Part shown: positions 18,973 through 27,800 of the stretch, one piece after another | How positions within the stretch are numbered: position 1 is the stretch's first letter | Layout of the letters: every line of letters starts with the position of its first letter | From: Rhodobacter sp. | Lineage (GTDB): Bacteria; Pseudomonadota; Alphaproteobacteria; Rhodobacterales; Rhodobacteraceae | Direction: 5' to 3' | Length of the DNA: 64,000 nt | Assembly (NCBI GenBank): GCA_020637555.1 | Contig: JACKKF010000007.1 | Coordinates: 62,001 to 126,000 of the forward strand | The notes under the pieces: generated by a model | Database searches by the model: none | Told to the model about the DNA's origin: nothing | The model's input: only the letters and a program-made list of their open reading frames with translations | Made by a program: the position numbers and the translations under genes

Positions 18973-19109
18973 AGGGTTTTCTTGTCAATTGAGGCGGGGG
19001 AAGGCAAGCTGCGCCACAATCCGATCAAGAAATTACCTTGCGCGTTTCATACTGGCGCACCCTGAGGCAGGCACAGTCGGGCTCGAATGGTAATAGGGGA
19101 CTTAAGCGT

Positions 19110-21482
19110 ATGGTCGGTCCGAACAAAATCCTGACGGTGTCGTATGGCACCTTCTCGTGCACGCTCGAGGGTTTTGACGAACCCTTCGACACGATGAAGG
19201 CCATTGCCGAGTATTTCCGCGATCTCGCCGCAGAAGACCGCTATTTCGGGGCCGAACCGCCGACCCCCGATGCCGAAATGCTGCACCGCATCGCCGAACG
19301 CGAGATCAAGCGCCGGGTCGATGCCAAGATCGAGGACAATGGCGTCATCCTGCGGCCGCAGATCGAGTCAGAGGCGGAAAGCGATGCCTTTGCGCCGCCT
19401 CCCGCCGATCTGCGCGGCGGCCGGTCTCATGCCCGCGCACCCGGTCGGGCCCAGGAACGCGCCCCGGAACGCACCTCGACCGGTCGCTCGGGCGTGCGCG
19501 CCGCCGCCGAAGCCGCGATTGCCGCCGCCCCTCTCGCAGTCGCGGCCGGTGCCGCGGACGACGGTCCCGATGACTCCGAGGCGCTGAGCGGCATCTCCGC
19601 CAAGCTGCAGCGCATCCGCGCCGCAGTTGCGCAGGTCCGCGCGTTCGAGACCAGCGACGACGACGAACCCGTCGCAACCCTGCTGGACGCCCCGGACACG
19701 GACAGCGCCGAAGCCGAGCGTCAAGCCGCCGAGGAAGCCGCGCGGGTTGAAGCCGAGCGTCAGGCCGCCGAGGAAGCCGCGCGGGTTGAAGCCGAGCGCC
19801 AGGCCGCCGAGGAAGCCGCGCGGGCTGAAGCCGAGCGCCAGGCCGCCGAGGAAGCCGCGCGGGCCGAAGCCGAGCGTCAGGCCGCCGAGGAAGCCGCGCG
19901 GGCCGAAGCCGAGCGTCAGGCTGCCGAGGAAGCGGCGCGGGTTGAAGCCGAGCGCCAGGCTGCCGAGGAAGCGGCAGCACCCTCTGCGGACGATCTGGCG
20001 GATGAAGACGAGGACGCCTCGCAACCCGAGCCTTACCGCGACGCGGACAGCGAGCGACTCGCCGCCGAGCGCCGGCGTCTGGAAGAAGCGGTGCGCGCCG
20101 ACATTGCCCGCCGGGACGCGCAACGCGCGGCCCAGCCTGCCCAGCCGGCGGCTGCACCCGCAGCCGATGCGGAACAACCGGCCGCGCCGCGCCGTCGCGT
20201 TGTGGTCGTCCGCCCCAATCCGACGCAGGCGCAACCGGCCTCGCGTGTCGCCGAGGCGGCGCCGTCGGGACAGGACCGGACGTCGGAGGACGCGTCGGAC
20301 AGCGCGGACGATTCGGCGCTGCTGGCTGCGGTTGCCGCGGCGACGCCCGCTGCCGCTGCGGCCCTGGCCGCGGCTGCGCCCTCGGGCAATGCCGCCGCCG
20401 AACCGGCCCCGCAACCCGCGACGCAGGATACCGTGCGTGCGGCCATGGCGGCCTTTGCCGACGAGGACGCCGATGACGACGAGGACACCGCGCCTGCCGT
20501 GCCCGCCGCCACCGCCGATCTGCCGGATGAAGACGCCGACACCGAGACGCACGATCTGATCGACGAAGAGGCCATCGACGAGGCCGCGATCGAGCGGCGC
20601 GTGGTCGAGGCCCTGGGCGATACCGGCCTGGGCGCCGAGGACGAGGCCGGGCTGGTCGCGGAACTGGCCGCGGTCGAGCGCGACGCCGAAAATCAGCGCC
20701 GCGCCGAGCGGCTGCGCCGGGCCGCTCTGAACGACGAGGCTGACGCCTCGATGGACCGTCTGATCACGGAAACGGATTCGCATCTGTCCGGGGCCGAGGC
20801 CCAGCGCCGGCAATCGACGATCTCGCATCTCAAGGCTGCGGTCGTGGCCACCCGTGCCGAGGAAGAGGCCGGTGCGGCCCGCAACCCCGAAGACGAGGAA
20901 CGCGCCGAAATCGCGCGCTATCGTCAGGACCTGGAGCGCACCGTGCGCCGGCCCGCCGCCGAGGGCAGCGACGATGGCACGCCGCGTCGGCCGACCCGTC
21001 CGCAGGCGCAGCGCACCGAACGCCCGCGCAATGCCCAGCCGCCGCTGGTTCTGGTCAGCGAACAGCGCATCGACCGACCGGCAAGCACTGACGGCGAATC
21101 GATCCGCCCGCGTCGGATCGCCACCGGCTCGTTGGCGATGGAGGAACTGTTCGACGAGGACGCGCCGGCACCTGCAGCCCCGCGCGGCAAGGCCTTTACC
21201 GATTTCGTTGGCCCGATGCATCTGACGACGCTGGCTGAACTGACCGAGGCCGCCGCCGCCTATGTCACCCATGTCGAAGGCCTGGAGGAATTCACCCGGC
21301 CGCAGGTCATGCGCCACGTCGTTGCCACGGGCCAGCCGATGACCCGTTCGCGCGAGAATCTGCTGCGCACCTTTGGCACGCTGATGCGTCAGGGCACCAT
21401 GCAGCGGTCGCGCCGGGGTCAGTTCGAACTGGCCCGCGATTCGGAATTCGGGGAACAGGCGCGCCGCTTCGCGCAGGGCTGA
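19110..21482 (+). CDS. Large acidic repeat-containing conserved protein of Rhodobacterales
   Basis: This 790-residue protein has three parts. A conserved N-terminal domain (~1-100) includes ILTVSYGTFSCTLEGFDEPF and MKAIAEYFRDLAAEDRYFG. A very long low-complexity acidic Ala/Glu/Asp-rich middle follows, containing seven tandem copies of a 13-residue EAERQAAEEAARV-type repeat at about 201-291 that should form a charged helix or coiled coil. A conserved C-terminal domain (~700-790) includes FTRPQVMRHVVATGQPMTRS and LRTFGTLMRQGTMQR, which looks like a winged helix. No signal peptide or membrane segment is seen. I associate this architecture with Rhodobacterales; relatives may carry misleading chemotaxis or lipoprotein labels. 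Function is unknown. A strong terminator follows. Confidence 0.8.
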   Translation: MVGPNKILTVSYGTFSCTLEGFDEPFDTMKAIAEYFRDLAAEDRYFGAEPPTPDAEMLHRIAEREIKRRVDAKIEDNGVILRPQIESEAESDAFAPPPADLRGGRSHARAPGRAQERAPERTSTGRSGVRAAAEAAIAAAPLAVAAGAADDGPDDSEALSGISAKLQRIRAAVAQVRAFETSDDDEPVATLLDAPDTDSAEAERQAAEEAARVEAERQAAEEAARVEAERQAAEEAARAEAERQAAEEAARAEAERQAAEEAARAEAERQAAEEAARVEAERQAAEEAAAPSADDLADEDEDASQPEPYRDADSERLAAERRRLEEAVRADIARRDAQRAAQPAQPAAAPAADAEQPAAPRRRVVVVRPNPTQAQPASRVAEAAPSGQDRTSEDASDSADDSALLAAVAAATPAAAAALAAAAPSGNAAAEPAPQPATQDTVRAAMAAFADEDADDDEDTAPAVPAATADLPDEDADTETHDLIDEEAIDEAAIERRVVEALGDTGLGAEDEAGLVAELAAVERDAENQRRAERLRRAALNDEADASMDRLITETDSHLSGAEAQRRQSTISHLKAAVVATRAEEEAGAARNPEDEERAEIARYRQDLERTVRRPAAEGSDDGTPRRPTRPQAQRTERPRNAQPPLVLVSEQRIDRPASTDGESIRPRRIATGSLAMEELFDEDAPAPAAPRGKAFTDFVGPMHLTTLAELTEAAAAYVTHVEGLEEFTRPQVMRHVVATGQPMTRSRENLLRTFGTLMRQGTMQRSRRGQFELARDSEFGEQARRFAQG
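19710..19982 (+). repeat. Seven in-frame 39-bp tandem repeats
   Basis: Seven near-identical 39-bp units encode EAERQAAEEAAR followed by V or A; the last copy diverges to AAP. Copies differ at only a few positions (GTT/GCT/GCC in the last codon, CGT/CGC). This indicates recent expansion by slippage or unequal crossover that keeps the reading frame. Confidence 0.9.
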
Positions 21483-21501
21483 GACACCGACGACACACAA
21501 G

Positions 21502-21529
21502 AAAGGCGCCGCGGTCGAGCGGCGCCTTT
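21502..21529 (+). terminator. Rho-independent terminator after the 790-residue protein gene
   Basis: A perfect 11-bp stem (AAAGGCGCCGC / GCGGCGCCTTT) with a GGTCGA loop ends in TTTT, 19 nt after the stop codon. It lies between convergent genes and could also serve the DUF2842/purA transcript from the other side. Confidence 0.85.
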
Positions 21530-21572
21530 TGGCATGATCCGATCGGGTGGGTGCTGTCGCGCTTTCCGGGGT

Positions 21573-21608
21573 CTGGCCGGGCTCAGTCCTGGCCGGGCTC
21601 AGTCCTGG
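21573..21608 (+). repeat. 16-bp tandem duplication across the DUF2842 stop codon
   Basis: The unit CTGGCCGGGCTCAGTC is present twice in direct succession and begins a third time. It contains the stop codon of the DUF2842 gene (minus strand). Because 16 is not a multiple of three, each copy places the stop in a different frame, so the duplication has reshaped the C-terminus. Confidence 0.8.
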
Positions 21609-21840
21609 TCGGGGTCGCGTCAGGGTCGGCCTGGCCCACGCCCTTGAACACCGCCTTCAGCGGGAAGGCCCAAAGAACGCCCAATCCGACATAGATCGCC
21701 AGTTCCGCCAGGATCGGCGGACGGCCGAACAGGCGCTGGAACAGACCCATCAGGCTGACGGCCACGACGATATAGGCTGGCAGCGCGACCACCAGGATGA
21801 ACAGCGACCAGCGGCGCCGGGCTTTGTAGGACAGCGCCAT
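21583..21840 (-). CDS. DUF2842 small membrane protein
   Basis: This 85-residue protein has two predicted transmembrane segments (about residues 13-33 and 44-64) and the family features KARRRWSLFILVV and LGVLWAFPLKAVFKGVG. The last ~15 residues are a hydrophilic tail altered by a local 16-bp duplication. The start codon overlaps the purA stop (TGATG), so it is translated from the purA message. DUF2842 proteins are common in alphaproteobacteria and have no established role. Confidence 0.8.
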   Translation of the reverse strand: MALSYKARRRWSLFILVVALPAYIVVAVSLMGLFQRLFGRPPILAELAIYVGLGVLWAFPLKAVFKGVGQADPDATPTRTEPGQD

Positions 21841-23138
21841 CAGTCTGCGAACGGGTCGGTGACGAGGATCGTGTCATCGCGCTCGGGCGAGGTGGACAGC
21901 AGCGCCACGGGGCACTGGATCAGCTCCTCGATCCGGCGGACGTATTTGATCGCGGCGCCCGGCAGATCGGCCCAGCTGCGCGCGCCCTCGGTCGATTCGG
22001 ACCAGCCCTCGATCTCTTCGTAGATGGGTTTGCAGCGCGCCTGCTGATCGGCCGCGGTGGGCAGATAGTCCAGCCGCTTGCCGTCCAGGTCGTAGCCGAC
22101 GCAGATCTTCAGCGTTTCGAACCCGTCCAGCACGTCCAGCTTGGTCAGCGCGATGCCGTTGATGCCGGAAATGGCGCAGGTCTGGCGCACCAGCGCCGCG
22201 TCGAACCAGCCGCAGCGGCGCTTGCGGCCGGTGACCGTGCCGAATTCATGCCCGCGCGTGCCCAGTCGCTCGCCGTCGGAATCGTGCAGTTCGGTCGGGA
22301 AGGGACCTTCGCCCACGCGGGTGGTATAGGCCTTGACGATGCCCAGCACGAAGTCGATGGCATTGGGGCCCATGCCGACCCCCGTTGCCGCCTGACCGGC
22401 GATCACGTTCGACGAGGTGACATAGGGATAGGTGCCGAAGTCGATGTCCAGTAGCGACCCCTGCGCACCTTCGAACAGGATGCGTTTGCCGGCGCGGCGC
22501 ATCTCGTTCATGACCTTCCAGACCGGCGCGGCGTATTGCAGGATCTGCGGCGCGATCTCGTTCAGCAGGGCGACGGTGGCATCGCGGTCGATGGGGTCCA
22601 GCCCCAGACCGGCGCGCAGCGGGTTGTGGTGCATCAGCGCCCGATCCACGCGCAGTTCCAGCGTCGCCGGGTCGGCCAGATCGGCCACACGGATCACGCG
22701 GCGGCCGACCTTGTCCTCATAGGCTGGGCCGATTCCGCGCCCGGTCGTGCCGATCTTGGCCTTGCTGTCGGCGGCCGAGGCCTCGCGCGCGCGGTCCAGT
22801 TCGCCGTGATAGGGCATGATCAGCGGCGTGTTTTCGGCGATCATCAGCGTTTCCGGGCTGATCTGAACGCCTTGTTCGCGGATCTTGGCGATTTCGCTGA
22901 CCAGGTGCCAGGGGTCCAGCACGACGCCGTTGCCGATCACCGAAAGCTTGCCGCCGCGCACCACACCCGAGGGCAGCGCGTTCAGCTTGTAGACCTTGCC
23001 GTCGATGACCAGCGTGTGGCCGGCGTTATGCCCGCCCTGAAAGCGCGCGATCACATCCGCGCGCTCGCTCAGCCAGTCGACGATCTTGCCTTTGCCCTCG
23101 TCGCCCCACTGGGCGCCCACGACAACAACATTGGCCAT
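21840..23138 (-). CDS. purA: Adenylosuccinate synthetase
   Basis: This 432-residue GTP-dependent enzyme joins IMP and aspartate in AMP synthesis. The N-terminal VVVVGAQWGDEGKGKIVDWL contains the phosphate-binding and catalytic Asp/His region, and FQGGHNAGHTLV and GTTGRGIGPAYEDKVGRR follow. Length and motif order are those of bacterial PurA. The stop overlaps the start of DUF2842 by one base. Divergent from the DUF6524-like gene, with 169 nt between the start codons. Confidence 0.97.
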   Translation of the reverse strand: MANVVVVGAQWGDEGKGKIVDWLSERADVIARFQGGHNAGHTLVIDGKVYKLNALPSGVVRGGKLSVIGNGVVLDPWHLVSEIAKIREQGVQISPETLMIAENTPLIMPYHGELDRAREASAADSKAKIGTTGRGIGPAYEDKVGRRVIRVADLADPATLELRVDRALMHHNPLRAGLGLDPIDRDATVALLNEIAPQILQYAAPVWKVMNEMRRAGKRILFEGAQGSLLDIDFGTYPYVTSSNVIAGQAATGVGMGPNAIDFVLGIVKAYTTRVGEGPFPTELHDSDGERLGTRGHEFGTVTGRKRRCGWFDAALVRQTCAISGINGIALTKLDVLDGFETLKICVGYDLDGKRLDYLPTAADQQARCKPIYEEIEGWSESTEGARSWADLPGAAIKYVRRIEELIQCPVALLSTSPERDDTILVTDPFAD

Positions 23139-23307
23139 GACAGGAATCCTTCCCGGTTTGCAGAAGCCGTGCGTTCTATAGCGATGTGTGCGGTGCAGCG
23201 AAACAGTCTTTTCGCCGCGCCCGCATCAGGGACCGGGGCAGACGCCGCTCTGGACAGCGGCGCCCGGTCTTGGCACGAAAGGGACAGACAGGACGAGGAG
23301 ACCTCGC

Positions 23308-23706
23308 ATGGCCATTCTGATCCGCTGGGCGGTCGCCTTTGTGCTGCTGGCGCTGACATGGAACCCGACACGCTGGAACTATCTGCGCTGGGCCGAACAG
23401 AACTGGCAGGCACAGATGCCTCTGGCCGTGCTGGGCGGGTTGCTGCTGCTGGTGGGCTATATCGTCTATCTGCGGGCCACGCTGCGGTCGATCGGGCCGA
23501 TCGGCATGGCGCTGGTCGCGGCGGTCTTTGCGGCGCTGATCTGGGTTCTCGTCGATTGGGGGGTGCTGCGCACGGACAATTCCGTGATCAACCAGTGGCT
23601 GGCGATCGTCGCGGCCTCGCTGGTGCTGGGCATCGGATTGAGCTGGTCGATCATGCGGCGGCGAATCAGTGGTCAGGCCGATGTGGACGAGGTGGACGAG
23701 GACTAG
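23308..23706 (+). CDS. DUF6524-like small membrane protein
   Basis: This 132-residue protein has about four predicted transmembrane segments. It starts MAILIRWAVAFVLLALTWNP, then WNYLRWAEQNW and later VLVDWGVLR, a pattern I associate with DUF6524 proteins. It ends in an acidic tail (DVDEVDED). The ATG at 23308 has a GAGGAG ribosome-binding site 7 nt upstream, which decides against the longer upstream frame. The VOC gene begins 3 nt after its stop, so the two are likely co-translated. Function unknown. Confidence 0.75.
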   Translation: MAILIRWAVAFVLLALTWNPTRWNYLRWAEQNWQAQMPLAVLGGLLLLVGYIVYLRATLRSIGPIGMALVAAVFAALIWVLVDWGVLRTDNSVINQWLAIVAASLVLGIGLSWSIMRRRISGQADVDEVDED

Positions 23707-23709
23707 CGC

Positions 23710-24093
23710 ATGCTCAGCTACCTGACCCTTGGCACGAACGATCTGACCCGCGCCGCCACCTTTTATGACGCGGTGCTGGGGGCGCTGGGGTATGTCCGGC
23801 TCGAATCGGATCCTGACGGCTGCGGCTATGGGGTGCCCGGTGCGGATCACAGCGACTTCTGGATCAACGCGCCCTTTGACCGGCGCGCCGCCAGCGCCGG
23901 AAATGGCACCATGGCCTGTTTCGCCGCGCCGTCGCGGGCGGCGGTCGCCGCGTTTCATGCCGCCGGTCTGACCCATGGCGGCCGGGACGAGGGGGCGCCG
24001 GGTCTGCGCCCCTATGGTCCGCATTTCTACGCCGCCTATCTGCGCGACCCCGACGGCAACAAGCTGTCGGCCGTGTGCGAGGCCGCCGCCTGA
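23710..24093 (+). CDS. VOC (glyoxalase/dioxygenase fold) family protein
   Basis: This 127-residue single-module VOC protein has the fold's two beta-alpha-beta-beta-beta halves: LTLGTNDLTRAATFYDAVLG at the start and YAAYLRDPDGNKLSAVCEAA at the end. Metal-ligand candidates are the N-terminal region and the Glu near the C-terminus. It begins 3 nt after the DUF6524-like gene. Members act as glyoxalases, dioxygenases or resistance proteins; nothing here identifies a substrate. Confidence 0.8.
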   Translation: MLSYLTLGTNDLTRAATFYDAVLGALGYVRLESDPDGCGYGVPGADHSDFWINAPFDRRAASAGNGTMACFAAPSRAAVAAFHAAGLTHGGRDEGAPGLRPYGPHFYAAYLRDPDGNKLSAVCEAAA

Positions 24094-24170
24094 GGAAAGG
24101 CGGGGCCAAAGGGCTTGCACCCTATTCCCGCTGGGCATAGATAGGCGCGAACCGTTGCAAAGGCCGCCCC

Positions 24171-24542
24171 ATGCAGACTGTCGTCCTGATCATCCACCTT
24201 GTCCTGGCGTTGTCGCTGATGGGCGTCGTGCTGCTTCAGCGATCGGAAGGCGGCGGTCTGGGGATCGGCGGCGGGGCCATGGGCCCGCAGGCGGGGCGCC
24301 CGCCCATGACGGGACTGGCGAAACTGACCTGGGCCTTCGCCGCGGCGTTCATCTGCACCTCGCTGGCTCTGACGGTGATCGGTGCGTCGAATTCGGCCGA
24401 AACCTCGGTGCTGGAGAGGATCGGCGCCCCGGCGCCCGACGCCACGACGGCGCCCGCGCCGGCCACGCCTGACGTGCAACTGCCCGATGTCCAGTTGCCG
24501 CCGGCGGGTGACAGCCCGGTTCTGCCCCCGCGCGGGAACTGA
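24171..24542 (+). CDS. secG: Preprotein translocase subunit SecG
   Basis: This 123-residue membrane protein has two transmembrane segments (about 3-22 and 53-73) flanking a glycine-rich loop (LQRSEGGGLGIGGG), the typical SecG pattern. An Ala/Pro-rich C-terminal tail ends the protein, with a short internal repeat (DVQLPDVQLP). SecG supports SecYE/SecA in protein export. It lies just upstream of pyrG, as in many alphaproteobacteria. Confidence 0.93.
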   Translation: MQTVVLIIHLVLALSLMGVVLLQRSEGGGLGIGGGAMGPQAGRPPMTGLAKLTWAFAAAFICTSLALTVIGASNSAETSVLERIGAPAPDATTAPAPATPDVQLPDVQLPPAGDSPVLPPRGN

Positions 24543-24680
24543 GTTTCAACCTAGATTTTGGGCCTGATGGTCCGTTGACGCTGCATGTTGCGTCCGTCTT
24601 GCGGAACGCAGGGACTTGGGTTATATCCCGACTCCCGTGATCCGTTCATTTTGGCTGCGACGAACACGGGAGTTTCCAGC

Positions 24681-26324
24681 ATGGCGCGCTATGTTTTCAT
24701 CACGGGTGGCGTGGTGTCCAGCCTGGGCAAGGGGCTTGCCTCGGCCGCGCTTGGGGCGTTGTTGCAGGCGCGTGGTTTCACCGTCCGCCTGCGCAAGCTG
24801 GACCCCTATCTGAACGTCGATCCGGGCACGATGTCGCCCTTTGAACACGGCGAGGTGTTCGTCACCGACGACGGGGCCGAGACCGACCTGGATCTTGGCC
24901 ATTACGAACGTTTCACAGGCGTCCCGGCGCGCAAGACGGATTCGATATCCTCGGGGCGGATCTATTCCAACGTGCTGGAGAAAGAGCGCCGCGGCGATTA
25001 TCTGGGCAAGACCATTCAGGTGGTTCCCCATGTGACCAACGAGATCAAGGATTTCCTCCGCATCGGCGACGACGAGGTGGATTTCATGCTCTGCGAGATC
25101 GGCGGCACGGTCGGCGACATCGAAGGCCTGCCGTTCTTCGAGGCGATCCGCCAGTTCATCCACGAGCGCCCGCGCGGCCAGTCGATCCTGATGCATCTGA
25201 CGCTGCTGCCCTATCTGGCTGCCTCGGGTGAACTGAAGACGAAACCCACGCAGCACTCGGTCAAGGAGCTGCAATCCATTGGCCTGGCGCCCGATGTTCT
25301 GGTCTGCCGGTCGGAACATCCGATCCCGGAAAAGGAACGCGCCAAGATCGCGCTGTTCTGCAACGTGCGTCCGGATGCGGTGATCCCCGCCTATGACCTG
25401 AAAACGATCTACGAGGCGCCGCTTGCCTATCACCGCGAGGGGCTGGACCAGGCGGTGCTGGATGCGTTCGGCATCACCCCTGCGCCGCGCCCGAACCTGG
25501 CGCGCTGGGAGGACGTGATGGACCGTCTGACCCATGCCGAGGGTCAGGTGCGCATTGCGGTGGTCGGCAAATACACGCAGCTCGAAGACGCCTATAAATC
25601 CATTGCCGAGGCCCTGACCCATGGCGGCATGGCGAACCGCGTCAAGGTCAAGGCCGAGTGGATCGACGCCGAGCTCTTTGAAAAGGGCGATCCCACTGCG
25701 GTGCTGGAAGGATTCCACGCCGTTCTGGTGCCCGGCGGTTTTGGCGAACGCGGGACCGAGGGCAAGATCCGCGCCGCGCAATGGGCGCGGGAAAAGAAGA
25801 TCCCCTATCTGGGCATCTGCCTGGGCATGCAGATGGCCGTGATCGAGGCCGCGCGCAATCTCGCCGGGATCGACAACGCCGGATCCGAGGAATTCGACCA
25901 CGAGCGCGGCGCAAAGCGGTTCGAGCCGGTGGTCTATCACCTGAAGGAATGGGTCCAGGGCAATCATGTCGTCGAACGCAAGGTCGGCGATGACAAGGGC
26001 GGCACCATGCGGCTGGGCGCCTATGACGCCGCGCTGGATGGCGAATCGCTGGTTGCGCAGGTCTATGGCAGCACCCGGATCGAGGAGCGTCATCGCCACC
26101 GCTATGAGGTGGACATCCGCTACCGCGACAAGCTGGAAGCCTGCGGCCTGCATTTTTCGGGCATGTCGCCCGACGGCCGCCTGCCCGAGATCGTCGAACA
26201 TCGCGATCACCCGTGGTTCATCGGTGTGCAGTTCCACCCCGAACTGAAATCGAAACCCTTCAAGCCGCATCCGCTGTTCGCCGACTTCGTCCGCGCCGCG
26301 GTCGAGGTGTCGCGCCTGGTCTAG
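24681..26324 (+). CDS. pyrG: CTP synthase
   Basis: This 547-residue enzyme makes CTP from UTP, ATP and glutamine. The N-terminal synthase domain starts RYVFITGGVVSSLGKGL, and the C-terminal class I glutaminase has its nucleophile Cys380 in LGICLGMQMA, with FHPELKS near the end supplying the His/Glu pair. Length matches the family (E. coli 545). The start at 24681 directly precedes the conserved ARYVFITGG; an upstream in-frame Met is not supported by the family. Its stop overlaps the 3' end of the DUF429-like gene on the other strand by 4 nt. Confidence 0.97.
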   Translation: MARYVFITGGVVSSLGKGLASAALGALLQARGFTVRLRKLDPYLNVDPGTMSPFEHGEVFVTDDGAETDLDLGHYERFTGVPARKTDSISSGRIYSNVLEKERRGDYLGKTIQVVPHVTNEIKDFLRIGDDEVDFMLCEIGGTVGDIEGLPFFEAIRQFIHERPRGQSILMHLTLLPYLAASGELKTKPTQHSVKELQSIGLAPDVLVCRSEHPIPEKERAKIALFCNVRPDAVIPAYDLKTIYEAPLAYHREGLDQAVLDAFGITPAPRPNLARWEDVMDRLTHAEGQVRIAVVGKYTQLEDAYKSIAEALTHGGMANRVKVKAEWIDAELFEKGDPTAVLEGFHAVLVPGGFGERGTEGKIRAAQWAREKKIPYLGICLGMQMAVIEAARNLAGIDNAGSEEFDHERGAKRFEPVVYHLKEWVQGNHVVERKVGDDKGGTMRLGAYDAALDGESLVAQVYGSTRIEERHRHRYEVDIRYRDKLEACGLHFSGMSPDGRLPEIVEHRDHPWFIGVQFHPELKSKPFKPHPLFADFVRAAVEVSRLV

Positions 26325-27157
26325 ATCGCACCCAGAAGCGCCGCCTCATGCCCGAGGCCCAGGATCCAGCCTTCCTCGGCCAGGGCGGGAAAGACGGGCG
26401 CGGCCAGAAGCGGCGCCAGGGACGGCAGGGCGCCCAGCGCACGGGCCAGAAGCGTCACCTGAACCTGGTCCTTCACGATGCCGGGACCCAGGCGCGCGTT
26501 GACTGCCGGCGCAATCAGGGTGGGGAACACTTCGGCCAGAACGACGGGGCGGGGGACGGGCTGAAACGGCCAGACGGCAATCTGGTCGGGAAAGGCGCGG
26601 CACAGGCGCGAAAGCGCCGCTATGCCGGTCAGGGTTTGCGATCCCACCGCCCCGGCGCCCCCCAGTTTCCAGACCGATTGTGCCCCCGTCGCCGCCCGGT
26701 CGCAGGCGCGCAGCTCTGCAAGACCATGGCCATGGCGCTGCCGGCCCTTGCGCGGCAGATGCGGCAGGTCCCGTGGGGACGGGTTGAACCAGAACGGTCC
26801 GACCCCGGGCAGGCGGGCGTTGATCTCGGCGGCAAGGGCCAGCCGGTTCGAGCGGTTGTCGATCCCGTCCGTCAGATGCGCGCCCAGCCAGTCCCAGACC
26901 GCCATCGCCCGCGCCTGTCCGGTCAACGCCTGCGCAAAACCCTGCGGATAGCCAAAGGCGAAATCGGCCCCGATCAGCAGGGTTTCGTTCGCCTCCAGCG
27001 TGTCGCGCACCAGCCGGTGCAGCAAGTCCAGCGCGGCTGCCCGGGTTGGCGGGTTCCAGCTTTGCCCGTCGTTCAGCCCCAGCCAGATCGAATCCTTGCC
27101 GCGCCGGGGGCGGTTCGCCGCGGACCAGTCCAGCACCGCGATGCGGTCAAAGGTCAC
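26321..27157 (-). CDS. DUF429-like protein linked to mobA
   Basis: This 278-residue protein has an RNase-H-like look: an early VLDWSAANRPRRGKDSIWLG followed by LLIGADFAFGYPQGF, which resembles DUF429 predicted nucleases. No molybdopterin motif is seen. The start is a GTG that overlaps the mobA stop (GTGA), implying translational coupling to mobA. Relatives beside mobA are sometimes named as molybdopterin biosynthesis proteins from context alone. The real activity is unknown. Confidence 0.65.
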   Translation of the reverse strand: MTFDRIAVLDWSAANRPRRGKDSIWLGLNDGQSWNPPTRAAALDLLHRLVRDTLEANETLLIGADFAFGYPQGFAQALTGQARAMAVWDWLGAHLTDGIDNRSNRLALAAEINARLPGVGPFWFNPSPRDLPHLPRKGRQRHGHGLAELRACDRAATGAQSVWKLGGAGAVGSQTLTGIAALSRLCRAFPDQIAVWPFQPVPRPVVLAEVFPTLIAPAVNARLGPGIVKDQVQVTLLARALGALPSLAPLLAAPVFPALAEEGWILGLGHEAALLGAI

Positions 27158-27735
27158 AGCCGTGCCTCGGCTTCGGCCAGATCGGCGGGGGTGTTCACGT
27201 TGAAGAACGGGTCGGGCCGTTCGGACCAGACAACGGTTTGCGCCCCGTGTTCGGTGGCCCAGCGGCCGACCTTGTGCTCGCCCTCGGCCAACGCGCGCCT
27301 GAGGTCGTCACGCAGGGCGACCGGCCACAGGGCGACCGTGGGGTGACGCCGCATCCGGCCCTGCGCATCGGGACTGGCGGCCATCGCAAAACCTGCCGGT
27401 GTCAGCCGCGCGGCCAGATCGGCCGGGGCAAAGGGTGTGTCGGCTGCCAGGCTCACGACCCCGCCCGCACCCGCTGAGGCGGCCCAGTCCATCGCCGCAA
27501 GCACACCGGCCAGCGGCCCGGGGTAGCCGGGCACCGAATCGGCCAGAACCGGCAGGCCGAACCCCGCCAGGCGCGCGGGTTCGCCATTCGCGCTGATCGC
27601 GATCCGGTCCACCTGCGGCGCCAGCCGCTGAAGGCAATGCGCCAGCATGGGCCGCCCGCCCAAGGGCAGCAGCGCCTTGTCTGCGCCGCCCATCCGCGTG
27701 CCCAGCCCGCCTGCCAGAACAATCCCCACGATCAT
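27154..27735 (-). CDS. mobA: Molybdenum cofactor guanylyltransferase
   Basis: This 193-residue enzyme attaches GMP to molybdopterin to make the MGD cofactor. The nucleotide-binding LAGGLGTRMGGADKALLPLG is at the N-terminus, the substrate region DSVPGYPGPLAGVLAAMDW follows, and FFNVNTPADL closes the protein, all typical of MobA. The start was placed at the Met before IVGIVLAGG; a longer frame adds residues outside the family. It overlaps the DUF429-like gene by 4 nt and is divergent from the DUF2478 gene, 65 nt away. Confidence 0.93.
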   Translation of the reverse strand: MIVGIVLAGGLGTRMGGADKALLPLGGRPMLAHCLQRLAPQVDRIAISANGEPARLAGFGLPVLADSVPGYPGPLAGVLAAMDWAASAGAGGVVSLAADTPFAPADLAARLTPAGFAMAASPDAQGRMRRHPTVALWPVALRDDLRRALAEGEHKVGRWATEHGAQTVVWSERPDPFFNVNTPADLAEAEARL

Positions 27736-27800
27736 CGTCTTTCCCCTGCGTTGCGGGCAGGCTATCAGGGCCCGAGACCGGAACATAGGGGGGCGGGCGC

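Noticed and set aside
18973..19109. THI-box riboswitch before thiamine pyrophosphokinase
   Set aside because: No CUGAGA or ACCUGA-type strands were found in the minus-strand leader.
19710..19982. Tandem repeats as a CRISPR array
   Set aside because: Units are contiguous without spacers, in frame, and within a coding sequence.
19368..21500. A ~710-codon minus-strand frame opposite the acidic repeat protein
   Set aside because: Its GFLGGL repeats are only the complement of the Ala/Glu-rich repeat; the plus-strand frame has conserved ends and a terminator in the right place.
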